A stretch of DNA of 36,712 bases from an uncultured Bacteroidota bacterium (GCA_902770735.1 CACXUB010000031.1:1-36712), one strand, 5' to 3'; counted from the stretch's first letter, positions 1-8,831 are shown. Made by a program: numbers and translations. The notes: a model not told the origin generated them from the sequence alone.

Positions 1-21
1 CGCTTTATTGTTGAACAGTGA
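1..21 (+). CDS. 3' end of an upstream gene (partial)
   Basis: One frame is open from the window edge to a TGA at 19-21, which overlaps the GTG start of the next gene in a GTGA arrangement. This looks like the last six codons (RFIVEQ) of an upstream, translationally coupled gene. GtrA proteins are often paired with a membrane glycosyltransferase, but six residues cannot identify it. Confidence 0.3.
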   Translation, partial: RFIVEQ

Positions 22-524
22 TAAAGGATTTTTTACACCGCTATTTTGAACCTCAGTTCATCCGGTTCGTGTTGGTTGCCATGCTGAACACGGCATTCGG
101 GTTGTTCATCAATTACGTCTTCCTGTTCATCTTCGAGCATCTGTTCAAACTCCAGCATGCCTACGTGGTTTCCAATTTCCTGGCAACCATCGTCAGCATT
201 TTGTTCAATTTTAAGACGTACGGCGTGTTGGTCTTCAAGAACAAGGACAACAAACTGCTGCTCAGATTCTTGGCCGTGACCTTTTTCACGTATCTGCTCA
301 ATATCGGGGGAATCCGCCTGCTGGAGTATCTTGGCAGCAGCAACAACTACCTCAACTTGACCGTGATGGCCATCCCTGTCGGTCTCATGAACTACGTCCT
401 CAACAGCATTTTTGTGTACAAGAAGAAAGCCAAATTCTTCAATCTTTCTCGGAAAAAGGAACAAAACACCCCTGTCAGCGAGAATCCGACCCGAACGGAC
501 ACCACCACATCCACCCCGTCATAG
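18..524 (+). CDS. GtrA-family small membrane protein
   Basis: This 168-residue protein has four hydrophobic segments, at about residues 15-38, 48-63, 80-100 and 112-133, and ends in a basic then Thr/Ser-rich cytoplasmic tail. The opening pattern (FIRFVLVAMLNTAFGLFINY) and the NF-KTY/VF motif after helix 2 are typical of the GtrA family. Members are thought to help flip or handle polyprenyl-linked sugars at the inner membrane for cell-surface glycosylation, usually next to a glycosyltransferase. The GTG at 18 is chosen because an in-frame stop lies just upstream and because GTGA overlaps an apparent upstream stop. The gene's own stop lies in the tandem repeat that follows. The family call is firm; the sugar is unknown. 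Confidence 0.85.
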   Translation: MIKDFLHRYFEPQFIRFVLVAMLNTAFGLFINYVFLFIFEHLFKLQHAYVVSNFLATIVSILFNFKTYGVLVFKNKDNKLLLRFLAVTFFTYLLNIGGIRLLEYLGSSNNYLNLTVMAIPVGLMNYVLNSIFVYKKKAKFFNLSRKKEQNTPVSENPTRTDTTTSTPS

Positions 525-600
525 TCTAAGTCAATAGTTATAGTTTAAGTCATAGTTATAGTCTAAGTCAATAGTTATAGTCTAAGTCATAGTTATAGTC
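521..600 (+). repeat. 18/19-bp tandem repeat filling the gtrA-peptidase spacer
   Basis: Four units of the type ATAGTCTAAGTCAATAGTT alternate between 19 and 18 nt (one A present or absent), followed by a partial fifth. The array begins on the gtrA stop codon and ends six bases before the next ATG, so it is the whole spacer. Every unit carries TAG/TAA triplets. No TAnnTTTG box is visible in it. Confidence 0.85.
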
Positions 601-605
601 AAAAA

Positions 606-2729
606 ATGAAAAAAACAACCCTTTTATTCGGCATTCTTTGCCTGATGTTGCTGGCTCCTGTCTTCGGCCAGACCATTGATTTCACCAAACGCTACACCAT
701 CGACAACATTTACGGTGTCGCTTGGCGTCCCGGCGCGGACCAGTATTCCTATCTCGACGACGACCAGAACATCATGCTCGTCAATGCCAAAAACGGCAAG
801 GAGTCCGAGCTCGTCACTTCCGTGTCCTTGAAAGCGCACGAAATCTCCAGCGCCTACGGCTACGAGTGGATTGACGCCAACACCCTCTATTTCCCCCGCG
901 ACAACAGAGTTCTCGCCTTATTGAAAGGAAATGAAACCGAATCCTACGGGTTCGACAAGGTCGATTGGGACGATGTAATTGACCAGGACGTGAAACACAA
1001 GGTGTTCGTTATCAAAAACGACAAAGGTGTGTTTGTGGAGAGTGCGCTGAACGGCTACAAGCCCATCCTGCTCTGTCCCGACACAGGCGAGCACATCGTC
1101 TTCGGCGAGTCGGTGCACCGCAGCGAGTGGGGCATCAACGAGGGACAGTACATCTCCCCGAACGGCAACTTCATCGCCTTCTACCGCATGGACGAGAGCA
1201 TGGTGGAGGATTACCCGCTCGTGAACACCGGCACTCCCATCGCAACGGTCGAGAACATCAAATACCCGATGGCCGGCCGCACCTCCCACGTGGTGACCCT
1301 CGGCATCTTCGATGTGGCCAAATCCGCTGAGAAAGGCGCTCCTGTTTACCATTATATCCAAACCGACAAAGCCGACGGCGAGTTTCTGACCAACGTCACT
1401 TTCTCCCCTGACGAAAAATACATCTACATTTCGCACCTCAACCGCGAGCAAAACCACTCCAAACTCATCCGCTACGACCTGCAAAGCGGCAAGAAATTGG
1501 CCACTCTCATCGAGGAGCGCGACAACCGCTACACGGAGCCCACCCGCCGCATGATTTTCATGAAAAACGGTAATTTCCTCTGGTTCAGCGATCGCGACGG
1601 CTGGAAACAGCTTTTCCTCTATACGGCTGACGGCAAGTTAGTGAAGAAGGTCGTGAACGGCAAATTCGACATCAGCGAGTACTATGGCATGGACAAGGAC
1701 GAGAAGAACATCTACTTCACGGCTTCGTTGGAAAAACCTGTGAATCAATACGTTTGCAAGGTCAATATCGACAAGGGCACACTCACCTGCCTGGCCCACG
1801 CCGACGGTGTGCACCGTCCTGTCTTCAGTGAATCGAAAGCTTATTTCGTCGATTACTTCAGCAATCCGACTACCCCGCGCGTGATTTCGTTGGTGGATAA
1901 CAACGGCAAAACCGTCAAGACGCTGCTCACTGCGAAGAGCCCGTTCGGTGTGATGCAGCTCGGCGACACGAAAATCTTCCCCATCGTGAACAAGGAGGGC
2001 GACTCCCTCTGGTGCCGCATGATCACGCCCCCGAACATGGACAAAAGCAAGAAATACCCTGTGTTCCTGTACGTTTACGGCGGTCCGCATTCACAATTGG
2101 TGACCAACCAGTACCTCTCCGGCGGACTTTTCCTCGAATTCATGGCGCAACAGGGCTACATTGTCTTTACGTTGGATAACCGTGGCACGCAGAACCGTGG
2201 CGCGGAATTTGAAAAGTGCATCCACCGCAACCTTGGCGTGCGCGAGGTGGAAGACCAGATGTGCGGCGTGGAGTACTTGAAATCGCTGCCTTACGTGGAT
2301 GCCGACCGTATTGGTCTGGATGGCTGGAGCTACGGCGGTTTCATGGTGTTGTCGCTGATCACGTCACACCCCGAAACTTTTAAGGCGGCTTCTTGTGGCG
2401 GTCCGGTGGTCAACTGGGAGTGGTACGAGGTGATGTACGGCGAGCGCTACATGGACACCCCGCAAGAGAACCCGTCGGGTTACGAGAACGCCAACATTAT
2501 TCCGAAAATCAAGAACGTGAAATGTCCGTTGCTGGTGATGCACGGCGCGCAGGACCACACGGTGGTTCAACAACATACCTTGGAGCTGCTCCGTCAAGCC
2601 GTCAGCGACGACATCGAACTCGAATACTTCGTCTATACCGTCCATGACCACAACGTCATCGGACCCGAGCGCAGACATCTCTACAACAAGTTGTTGCGTT
2701 TCCACAACCAGAATACGAAAGGCGAATGA
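606..2729 (+). CDS. S9 family peptidase (dipeptidyl peptidase IV type)
   Basis: A 707-residue secreted serine peptidase. Residues 1-22 form a signal peptide ending VFG-Q. An N-terminal beta-propeller domain (DPPIV_N, about 70-420) is followed by an alpha/beta-hydrolase catalytic domain (about 460-700). The nucleophile is Ser575 in GWSYGGF, the acid Asp650 in HGAQDHTVV, and the base most likely His682 in VHDHNV. The segment NKEGDSLWCRMITPP leads into the hydrolase fold as in DPP-IV relatives. Family members remove N-terminal dipeptides, often Xaa-Pro, in the periplasm or at the outer membrane, which would suit a peptide-using bacterium also carrying the S46 peptidase in this window. The stop overlaps the thpR start (ATGA), implying co-translation. 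Exact dipeptide preference cannot be read here. Confidence 0.92.
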   Translation: MKKTTLLFGILCLMLLAPVFGQTIDFTKRYTIDNIYGVAWRPGADQYSYLDDDQNIMLVNAKNGKESELVTSVSLKAHEISSAYGYEWIDANTLYFPRDNRVLALLKGNETESYGFDKVDWDDVIDQDVKHKVFVIKNDKGVFVESALNGYKPILLCPDTGEHIVFGESVHRSEWGINEGQYISPNGNFIAFYRMDESMVEDYPLVNTGTPIATVENIKYPMAGRTSHVVTLGIFDVAKSAEKGAPVYHYIQTDKADGEFLTNVTFSPDEKYIYISHLNREQNHSKLIRYDLQSGKKLATLIEERDNRYTEPTRRMIFMKNGNFLWFSDRDGWKQLFLYTADGKLVKKVVNGKFDISEYYGMDKDEKNIYFTASLEKPVNQYVCKVNIDKGTLTCLAHADGVHRPVFSESKAYFVDYFSNPTTPRVISLVDNNGKTVKTLLTAKSPFGVMQLGDTKIFPIVNKEGDSLWCRMITPPNMDKSKKYPVFLYVYGGPHSQLVTNQYLSGGLFLEFMAQQGYIVFTLDNRGTQNRGAEFEKCIHRNLGVREVEDQMCGVEYLKSLPYVDADRIGLDGWSYGGFMVLSLITSHPETFKAASCGGPVVNWEWYEVMYGERYMDTPQENPSGYENANIIPKIKNVKCPLLVMHGAQDHTVVQQHTLELLRQAVSDDIELEYFVYTVHDHNVIGPERRHLYNKLLRFHNQNTKGE

Positions 2730-3283
2730 AACGGTTGTTCGTCGCCACACCCATAATCAGCTTGTCGGCGGAAATCCAAAAGATCTCCGCCGATTTGCGT
2801 TTCCGGCTGCGCCACGACGACATCGTGTGGGTGAAGGACGACGTGCGTCATTTGACTTTGCGGTTCTTGGGCGCGACCCCGCCGCAACGTGTGTCGGACA
2901 TAAAGGCGGCATTAACGGAGATCGCTGCGCAAAACGATCCTATCACGTTGACAATCAATAAAATCGGCGTATTTGGAAGTCACTATCATCCTGAGGTGAT
3001 TTGGTTGGGATTCGAGCATTTCGAGCCCTTCAAGAAGTTCTTCGAAGATTTGGAGCCGAAGTTGCAGACGATGGGGTTTGAACCCAACTACGGCAATTTC
3101 GTGCCGCATATCACATTAGGCCGTGTCAAAAAACTGCACGACAAACACAAATTTTGGGAAAGCATCGAAGCTGTCCCAAAATCGTTTTCTCAGGAAATAA
3201 ACATTGATACATTGGTCCTCTATCAGAGTTTCCTCCACAAAGACGGCCCCGAATACAAATCGTTATTTAGGGTTCATTTGTAG
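2726..3283 (+). CDS. thpR: RNA 2',3'-cyclic phosphodiesterase
   Basis: This 185-residue 2H phosphoesterase has both signature motifs: His42 in HLTLRFLG and His128 in HITLGRVK, separated by the usual distance. The family (LigT/ThpR) opens 2',3'-cyclic phosphates on RNA ends to 2'-phosphates and was first known as a tRNA ligase-like activity. The start ATG overlaps the TGA of the peptidase gene by four bases, so it is coupled to it despite the lack of functional relation. It ends 10 bp from the convergent end of coaE with no clear terminator between. Confidence 0.9.
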   Translation: MKRLFVATPIISLSAEIQKISADLRFRLRHDDIVWVKDDVRHLTLRFLGATPPQRVSDIKAALTEIAAQNDPITLTINKIGVFGSHYHPEVIWLGFEHFEPFKKFFEDLEPKLQTMGFEPNYGNFVPHITLGRVKKLHDKHKFWESIEAVPKSFSQEINIDTLVLYQSFLHKDGPEYKSLFRVHL

Positions 3284-3293
3284 GGATGAATCA

Positions 3294-3848
3294 TTATTCG
3301 CCCCTGCCTTCCGCATACGTTTCTCCGGTGCAGACCACCAAATCGGCGCGGCGGCACTTTTCCTCTTGCGGCATCTGGCGTGCCATGCGTTGGCGGATGT
3401 CCGATTCCGATAGATGCGGGTTTCGTTGTTGAATCCGCTTGATTCTAAGGAATTCCGGGGCATCGGCCACGATGATTTTGTCAAAGTAGGGAATCAGGTC
3501 GTATTCGAAAATGATGGCCGACTCCATGATGACGGCATGGGTCTGCTGTTCGTCGGCCCAGCGCTCGAAATCGCGCATCACGTATGGGTGCACGAAATGG
3601 CTCAATCGTTTCAGAAAGTCTTCATTTTCAAACGATTGAGCCATTTGTGACATATTCAGCGTCCCATCGGGAAACCAAAGGTTTTGTTGAGGGAATTGTT
3701 TGCGCATTTCCTCTAAGAACTCGGGCTTCCGGTAGAGCTTTTTCGCCTCGTCGTCGGCATAATACACCGGGATGCCCATGTCCCGGAAATGGGTGGACAG
3801 GTAGGTTTTCCCCGTCCCGATGCCGCCGGTGAGACCGATTTTCAGCAT
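3294..3848 (-). CDS. coaE: dephospho-CoA kinase
   Basis: The 184-residue product opens with the P-loop GLTGGIGTGKTYL (residues 5-17) and has VYYADDEAKKLY and the RxxxQ-rich lid region typical of CoaE. It phosphorylates the 3'-OH of the dephospho-CoA ribose, the last step of coenzyme A synthesis, in the cytoplasm. It is the last gene of the minus-strand run and starts one base after the stop of the YbbR-like gene. The C-terminus is slightly short: after ADLVVCTGE only seven residues remain, where relatives usually have a final helix, perhaps lost against the convergent thpR gene. Catalytic parts are complete. Confidence 0.93.
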   Translation of the reverse strand: MLKIGLTGGIGTGKTYLSTHFRDMGIPVYYADDEAKKLYRKPEFLEEMRKQFPQQNLWFPDGTLNMSQMAQSFENEDFLKRLSHFVHPYVMRDFERWADEQQTHAVIMESAIIFEYDLIPYFDKIIVADAPEFLRIKRIQQRNPHLSESDIRQRMARQMPQEEKCRRADLVVCTGETYAEGRGE

Positions 3849-3849
3849 T

Positions 3850-4266
3850 TTAGCGCAAATAGAAGGTGATGACTTCGGGAGCTGACACCGCTTCCAGTTC
3901 AGGACCGAAGTTGTGGGTGGACAGGTAGTCGCACAGTTCCTTGTTGGTGAAAGTGTAAACCGTCACTTTGTGCTTCGGTTTGATCAGGTCGCTGATGGAG
4001 ATCGTCACCACTTTCTCGTTTTCGGAGAAGGGTTTGGACAAATACCGAAGTCCTTTCTGGTTGAATGTCAGTGTGAGGACGGTGTCGGAAGCGGTAACCG
4101 ACTTGCGGCCTTCGGGCAGATTATCGCACACGAGCTTGAACTCGTAAGTCATCTTGTAGTCTTTCGACAGGGTGACTAAGAGCCAGCAGGCGATGGAAAT
4201 CAGCAGGCATACGATAAATGCCAGTGATGGGAGTTTCACCGGTATTCGGGACTTGTTCTCTACCAT
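3850..4266 (-). CDS. short YbbR-like membrane-anchored protein
   Basis: This 138-residue protein has a basic N-terminus, one transmembrane helix at about residues 15-32 and an extracytoplasmic beta-rich domain with a YbbR-like pattern. The assignment rests partly on position: a YbbR-domain gene commonly sits between yajC and coaE in Bacteroidales. YbbR proteins in this phylum are usually about twice as long with more than one repeat, so this one looks reduced to a single domain. Function is unknown; in Firmicutes the family (CdaR) binds the diadenylate cyclase CdaA, and there is no sign of that partner here. Spacing to both neighbours is 1-3 bp, so it is surely co-transcribed. Confidence 0.6.
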   Translation of the reverse strand: MVENKSRIPVKLPSLAFIVCLLISIACWLLVTLSKDYKMTYEFKLVCDNLPEGRKSVTASDTVLTLTFNQKGLRYLSKPFSENEKVVTISISDLIKPKHKVTVYTFTNKELCDYLSTHNFGPELEAVSAPEVITFYLR

Positions 4267-4269
4267 GAT

Positions 4270-4650
4270 TTATGCGTTCTCCTCGGTTTTTTCTTCCTTC
4301 GGGGCTTCGGACTTCTTGTTGTTCAAGTCGGCTTCGTTGAAGGAAATGGCAGCCTTGTCAACGTCGATGCGCACGTCGTGGGCAATTTCGATGGTGAAGG
4401 TGCGGTCTTTCACATCGACGATTTTGCCGTGGATGCCGCCGATGGTGACCACCTTGTCGCCTTTTTGAAGGCTGTTGCGGGCTTCCTCAAGCTTTTTCTG
4501 TCTTCTCTGTTGCGGACGGATCATGAAAAAGTAGAAAATCAGGATCATCAGCAGGAGGAAAATGAGCATGGAGGAACCGCCGCCCATTCCTTTTGCGGGT
4601 GCAGCGGATTCTGCTTGGAGCAAGGGTAAGATCGTGTTCAACATAATCAT
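4270..4650 (-). CDS. yajC: preprotein translocase subunit YajC
   Basis: A 126-residue protein with a short periplasmic N-terminus, one transmembrane helix (about 28-46) running into the YajC signature FYFFMIRPQQRRQKK, and the conserved cytoplasmic segment GDKVVTIGGIHGKIVDV (about 65-80). YajC associates with SecDF in the Sec machinery. An acidic/lysine-rich tail ends the protein. A second ATG two codons in would also serve as start. It lies between a DUF1573 lipoprotein and a YbbR-like gene, the arrangement usual in Bacteroidales. Confidence 0.95.
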   Translation of the reverse strand: MIMLNTILPLLQAESAAPAKGMGGGSSMLIFLLLMILIFYFFMIRPQQRRQKKLEEARNSLQKGDKVVTIGGIHGKIVDVKDRTFTIEIAHDVRIDVDKAAISFNEADLNNKKSEAPKEEKTEENA

Positions 4651-4667
4651 AAGTTTTTGATTATTAA

Positions 4668-5132
4668 TTATTTGTTTGATGTGACATTTGCGGTGATGGT
4701 GAGGATGGTCTCAGCGGGATAGGTGTTGGCAGCCACGAGGATGCGTTTCTGCACCTTGCCTTTCTGTCCTTTGGAGTCGAATGTGACGGTGATTTCGCCG
4801 CTTTCGCCCGGGCGCACGGGAGCCTTCGGGGGCTGTGAGGTAGTGCAGCCGCAGGTGGCCTCCGACGAGTAGATGATCAGGTTCGACTTGCCGGTGTTCT
4901 TGAACTTGAAAGCGTAGGTGAGCCGTTCGCCTTCAATCACTTCGCCGAAGTCGTAGGTCGTTTTGTCGAAGGTGATGACGGGCATGTTCTTCGCCTCCTT
5001 GTCCGACAGACCGTTCGCCGTCTGCGGGATATGGACATCGTTCACGGTGAACTCGCCCTCTTTTGCCGCTTTCCGGTGGCAGCCACCCAGGACAAACAGG
5101 GCTATGAGCAACAATATCGGGATTCTTTTCAT
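4668..5132 (-). CDS. DUF1573 lipoprotein
   Basis: A 154-residue predicted lipoprotein with a lipobox LGGC, the lipidated residue being Cys18. Residues about 55-150 form a DUF1573 Ig-like beta domain with the typical ITFDKTTYDFGEV opening, FKNTGKSNLII, and the CGCT motif in ATCGCTTSQPP. The domain is common in Bacteroidota cell-envelope proteins, but no molecular function is established. It sits directly after nusB and before yajC, spaced 12 and 17 bp, so it is part of the same transcript. Confidence 0.9.
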   Translation of the reverse strand: MKRIPILLLIALFVLGGCHRKAAKEGEFTVNDVHIPQTANGLSDKEAKNMPVITFDKTTYDFGEVIEGERLTYAFKFKNTGKSNLIIYSSEATCGCTTSQPPKAPVRPGESGEITVTFDSKGQKGKVQKRILVAANTYPAETILTITANVTSNK

Positions 5133-5144
5133 CTTCTTGTCTGT

Positions 5145-6131
5145 TTATTTCTTATTCTCCTCGTTTTCCGTCGTCTCGTTTTCCCGGCCTTGATACAAGC
5201 CGCGCCCAGTCTTCACCAACTGTCCGCTGTCGTGCAAATCGACAATCAACCGGTCGAGAATGCCGTTGATGAACACTTTGCTCTTGTCGGAACTGTACCA
5301 TTTGGCGATTTCGATATACTCGTTCAGGGTGACTTTGATGGGGATGGACGGGAATTCCAACAATTCGCAGAGGGCCATCTGCATGAGCAGGAGGTCCATT
5401 TGGATGACGCGTTCGCGTTCCCAGTTCTGCAGTTTGCCTTCGATCATCTGGGTGTATTCCGATGCGTGATCAAGGGTTTTGCGGAACAGCTCGCGGCAGA
5501 ATTTCTCGTCTTCTTCGCCTTTGAACAGCGAGTCGATCCGGCATTCGTCGCCTTTGGTCTCCTTGAACTCCTTCACGTTTTGGTAGAACATCAGCATCGC
5601 CTCCTCGTAGTCGTCGATCCAGTGCGTGTTCTTTTCACCCAAATACCAGTGCAGCAAGTCGTTGTTGGCAAACACTTTTTCAATGATGGCCAGGACGATT
5701 TTTTTGTCTTCGAAATAGTTGTTCTGGGTGGAAGCCATATACGCTTCGTATTCGGGCAGCAGTTCTATTTCGTGGAACAATTTGGCAATCAGATCTTTCT
5801 CGTCTTCCCAGAGGATGTGGTATTTGGGCCACAGTTGTTTCAGGATCTTGTTCTCTTCGATCTGACGGATCACGCGGTTGTCCACAAATCGGGTGTTCGG
5901 ATTCAAATCCTCGTGCGTGGGATTGTATTTTTCCTTGAGGCTCTCCAGCTTTTTCATGCGGTAGAAGGCGATTTCCGGCAGCAGGGCGAACAGCCACAGA
6001 AACAGTTCGTAGGTGCCTTTGATTGCTTTGATAAGGTCCGCCTCATAGGTGCGCGGCTCCGCCTTCGGGTTGGCGTTGTAGGCATACAGCGCCTGCATTG
6101 TTTTGATTCGCAAAAAGTGCCGACTAACCAT
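5145..6131 (-). CDS. nusB: transcription antitermination factor NusB (long form)
   Basis: A 328-residue protein whose last 130 residues match the all-helical NusB fold, ending in the conserved PIKVTLNEYIEIAKWYSSDKSKVFINGILD region (about 280-310). NusB with NusE binds boxA RNA to allow antitermination, chiefly in rRNA operons. Bacteroidota NusB carries a long helical N-terminal extension, which is present here starting MVSRHFLRIKTMQALYAY. The start is supported by that conserved opening. It heads the nusB-DUF1573-yajC-YbbR-coaE set. Confidence 0.93.
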   Translation of the reverse strand: MVSRHFLRIKTMQALYAYNANPKAEPRTYEADLIKAIKGTYELFLWLFALLPEIAFYRMKKLESLKEKYNPTHEDLNPNTRFVDNRVIRQIEENKILKQLWPKYHILWEDEKDLIAKLFHEIELLPEYEAYMASTQNNYFEDKKIVLAIIEKVFANNDLLHWYLGEKNTHWIDDYEEAMLMFYQNVKEFKETKGDECRIDSLFKGEEDEKFCRELFRKTLDHASEYTQMIEGKLQNWERERVIQMDLLLMQMALCELLEFPSIPIKVTLNEYIEIAKWYSSDKSKVFINGILDRLIVDLHDSGQLVKTGRGLYQGRENETTENEENKK

Positions 6132-6159
6132 AACGATTTGTGGATTTAGGAATTATGAA

Positions 6160-7107
6160 TTATTTGAGTGTGAAATAGCACTCTCCGAGGAACTGGTCGT
6201 CCGTGTAGAGTTGGACGCTGTATTGTCCTTTGATGGCTTTGTCGTCAGACATCAGATCCCAGTCCATCGTGATGTTTTCTGCCTTGTTGTTGTAGTTCAC
6301 CACCGTTTTGCAGGAGTATTGCAGTCTTTGGCCGTTGTGCACGAACGAGTAGGTGTCGCCGGAGCCCATGGTGAGGACTTTGCCGGTCTCGGGGATGGCG
6401 ATGCGGCAGTAGATGTTCACCGGGCCGGGCTCGATCAGTGAGTTTTCGCCCAGCATCAGGGTCGTTTTGATGCGTTTCACCTTGCTGGCCTTTTCGGTGG
6501 GTTCTTCCGAGCCCTTGTTCCGCACCAGATAACCGCCGCTCTTGAGGTTATAAGCCTTGAATGTGGCGGCGTTGCTGATTTTCTGAGTCAGATCCTCGTT
6601 GGATTTCTGTATGGTGCGCGTCACTTCGCGTTCCTGCTCCAGGTCGGCGCGCACTTGCTGGTTCTCCTCCTTCAAGGCTTTGTTTTCCTGATAGAGTTTG
6701 TCCATCTCTTTCACGTACTCCTGCGAGATGTTCTGCAGCCGCGCCAGCTGTTTCTTGATGCGGTTGTAGTCGGCCTGGGAGTTGATCATCTTCTCGATTT
6801 CGGCGGCGTTGGCCATGATGATGCTGTCCTTCTCGCTCAGTTGGTCGGAGAGCTCGCCGTATTGCTCTTTGATGCGGTTGTGCTCCGCCAACAAGGAGTC
6901 CAGTTCGCTTTGAAGTTCAAAATTCTTGTTTTCCACCTCTTTGTAAACCCTGTTGGTCGTCGGTTTGGCGAAGAACGCAAGGTAGAGTGTGCTGCAGAGG
7001 AACAATCCTGCCAAAGCCCCCAAAATGATGACCCATTTCTTCAAGGGATTGTCCTGGTTGGATCTCTGGGATTGCGTTGTTTGATTCATTGAACTCGTGG
7101 TTTCCAT
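6160..7107 (-). CDS. membrane-anchored coiled-coil protein of unknown function
   Basis: A 315-residue protein: a short polar N-terminus, one transmembrane helix at about residues 25-45, a long coiled coil (about 55-180, rich in Glu/Gln/Lys heptads), then a beta-rich C-terminal domain (about 205-315) ending GECYFTLK. Similar proteins are common in Bacteroidota and are sometimes loosely labelled chromosome-segregation proteins because of the coiled coil; nothing seen here supports that role. A second ATG at codon 7 is an alternative start. It lies between the phosphatase and nusB genes, 28 bp from nusB and 69 bp from the phosphatase, with no TAnnTTTG box in the latter gap. Confidence 0.7.
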   Translation of the reverse strand: METTSSMNQTTQSQRSNQDNPLKKWVIILGALAGLFLCSTLYLAFFAKPTTNRVYKEVENKNFELQSELDSLLAEHNRIKEQYGELSDQLSEKDSIIMANAAEIEKMINSQADYNRIKKQLARLQNISQEYVKEMDKLYQENKALKEENQQVRADLEQEREVTRTIQKSNEDLTQKISNAATFKAYNLKSGGYLVRNKGSEEPTEKASKVKRIKTTLMLGENSLIEPGPVNIYCRIAIPETGKVLTMGSGDTYSFVHNGQRLQYSCKTVVNYNNKAENITMDWDLMSDDKAIKGQYSVQLYTDDQFLGECYFTLK

Positions 7108-7176
7108 TTTTTTCTCTTTTTTTTTCGTGAAAGGTTGTAACGATGTTGTCTTGAAAAAATTTTATTTCCGAATAAA

Positions 7177-8823
7177 TTATTTTAATTCCATGTGCAGTCT
7201 CAACTCCTTGGGAAGGTAGAAGGTGTTGGTTTTGTCCACATAGACAATCACGGAGTTGAGGTCCACTTTGCGGTTGTTGACGATGACGTAGTTGTCGAAG
7301 CTGTTGGCTGTCAATACGTTCCGTTTGTTTTTGACTGTGAGTTTGCGGTTGTATTTGTCCACACTGTCGATTTTCACCTCGAAACCTTCGAAAACTTGGT
7401 GATGGTCGGCGTAGATGTCGGACGTCAGCTCGGACATCTTGTCGGTCAGTCCCATTTGCCGGCAGAGGTAGTTGAAAATGTCGATGTTGGTCGGAACGCC
7501 TCTGAGAACATCGTTTTGTGGATGATACATGGCGAGGAAGACATTCTCGATGGTGTGTCCGAAGGTGGTGAAGCCGAAGTAGGTGCGGCTGTAGAGGATT
7601 TGGCTGAGCATCTTGCACATGGACAGGTTGTTCTTTCGCTGCTCGTAGGGTATGGTGGAGTTGCTGTAGTCGGAGGCGGTGGTCAAGAAGTTGAGCTCGG
7701 CCGGTTGCGGGGTGAAGCCGAAGTAGGTTTCAAAGAGTTGGGCCCACTCGGTGGTGTCGGCCTTTTTCAGTTTTTCGCCCATGGACCAGTTCGAGAGTTG
7801 GTAATTGTCGATGGGGCTCATGAGCTGTTGCAGCGACAGTTTGTCGTAGCCGTCGTTGCAGGCTTTGATGTTGCCGATGGTGACGGCGCCGGTGCCGTGG
7901 TCGGGCAGGATGACGACGACGGTTTGGCCGTCTTTTTCGGCAAAGCGGAGGGCTTCGCCGCATGCCTTGTCGAATTCGATGAACTCGATCAGGGCGTTCT
8001 TGGCGTCGTTGTCGTGCGCGGCCCAATCGACCTTGCTGCCTTCCACCATCAGGAAGAAGCCGTTTTCATTCTTGGAGAGCAGGTCGATCGCCTTGCGGGT
8101 CATCTCGGCCAGCGAGGGGGTCTGCTGTTTGTCGGCTTCCAGCCAGTAAGGCATGGAGGTTTCTCCGAACAATGCCCACACGGGAGCTTTAGAGCAGTTT
8201 CTGAAGCCTTGGATATCATCTAAATAGACATTGTATCCGGCATTTTTGAGATCGTTCTGATACGATTCTTTCAGGTATTTGACACCGCCGCCCATGACGA
8301 CGTCCAGGTGGTTGTGCACCATTTGCGGGGCGATGACGCTGTAGCGGCCGCGTTTGTAGGAGTGTGCGGAGCAGTCGGCGGGGGTGGCGTGCGGGAACTC
8401 GCAGGTGAACACGAGGCCGGTTGATTTGTGCTGCAGGATCTTGGCGGCTTCCAGCACGGTGGCCAACGGCTGGTAGGCGCGGGTCGCGTCCAAGGGCACC
8501 AAATCGTGGTCGGTGGCTACCGGGTAGGTGGACACAAAGCCGGTCTGAGAGGGCGTTCCCGACACATAGCAGGAGGTGGTGGGGGCGGAGTCGCCGATGG
8601 GAGCGTCCGAAGAGTGGGTGCGGACCAACCCGCAGAGGTACGGGTCAATATTCAGCGTGGTGTTTGTGGAATCCAGATAAGTCTGGTACCAGCGGGCGGC
8701 GGAGAGGAGGCTCGTGGAGGTGCCGTCCGGAATCATCAATATCACGTTCTTGACGGGCTTGGGTTGCGCAATCAAGAATAAAACACTGATAGCCAATAAG
8801 GTAGAAAGAACGAAACGTTTCAT
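7177..8823 (-). CDS. secreted alkaline phosphatase (PhoA superfamily)
   Basis: A 548-residue phosphomonoesterase with a signal peptide (about 1-20, LIAQ-P). Metal and nucleophile positions of the family are visible: Asp33 in MIPDG, the nucleophile Ser79 in the DSAPTT motif, Glu261, Asp266 and His270 in EGSKVDWAAHDND, Asp308-His309 in LPDHGTG, and a later GHTIENV histidine. The region after DSA is unusual (APTTS rather than the common A-T/S-A-T). The enzyme would release phosphate from organic esters in the periplasm or outside. No Pho-box type operator is recognisable, but a TATTTTTG -7 box and a palindrome lie just upstream. Confidence 0.92.
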   Translation of the reverse strand: MKRFVLSTLLAISVLFLIAQPKPVKNVILMIPDGTSTSLLSAARWYQTYLDSTNTTLNIDPYLCGLVRTHSSDAPIGDSAPTTSCYVSGTPSQTGFVSTYPVATDHDLVPLDATRAYQPLATVLEAAKILQHKSTGLVFTCEFPHATPADCSAHSYKRGRYSVIAPQMVHNHLDVVMGGGVKYLKESYQNDLKNAGYNVYLDDIQGFRNCSKAPVWALFGETSMPYWLEADKQQTPSLAEMTRKAIDLLSKNENGFFLMVEGSKVDWAAHDNDAKNALIEFIEFDKACGEALRFAEKDGQTVVVILPDHGTGAVTIGNIKACNDGYDKLSLQQLMSPIDNYQLSNWSMGEKLKKADTTEWAQLFETYFGFTPQPAELNFLTTASDYSNSTIPYEQRKNNLSMCKMLSQILYSRTYFGFTTFGHTIENVFLAMYHPQNDVLRGVPTNIDIFNYLCRQMGLTDKMSELTSDIYADHHQVFEGFEVKIDSVDKYNRKLTVKNKRNVLTANSFDNYVIVNNRKVDLNSVIVYVDKTNTFYLPKELRLHMELK

Positions 8824-8831
8824 TTTTTACT

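Noticed and set aside
5031..6149. Long plus-strand open frame of 372 codons opposite nusB and the DUF1573 gene
   Set aside because: It is antisense to two clearly recognised genes, has a low-complexity Phe/Val/Gln-rich translation typical of a reversed coding strand, and matches no family.
7192..8223. Plus-strand frame of 343 codons opposite the phosphatase
   Set aside because: Antisense shadow of a gene with all catalytic residues visible; its Val/Gly/Asp-rich translation has no family character.
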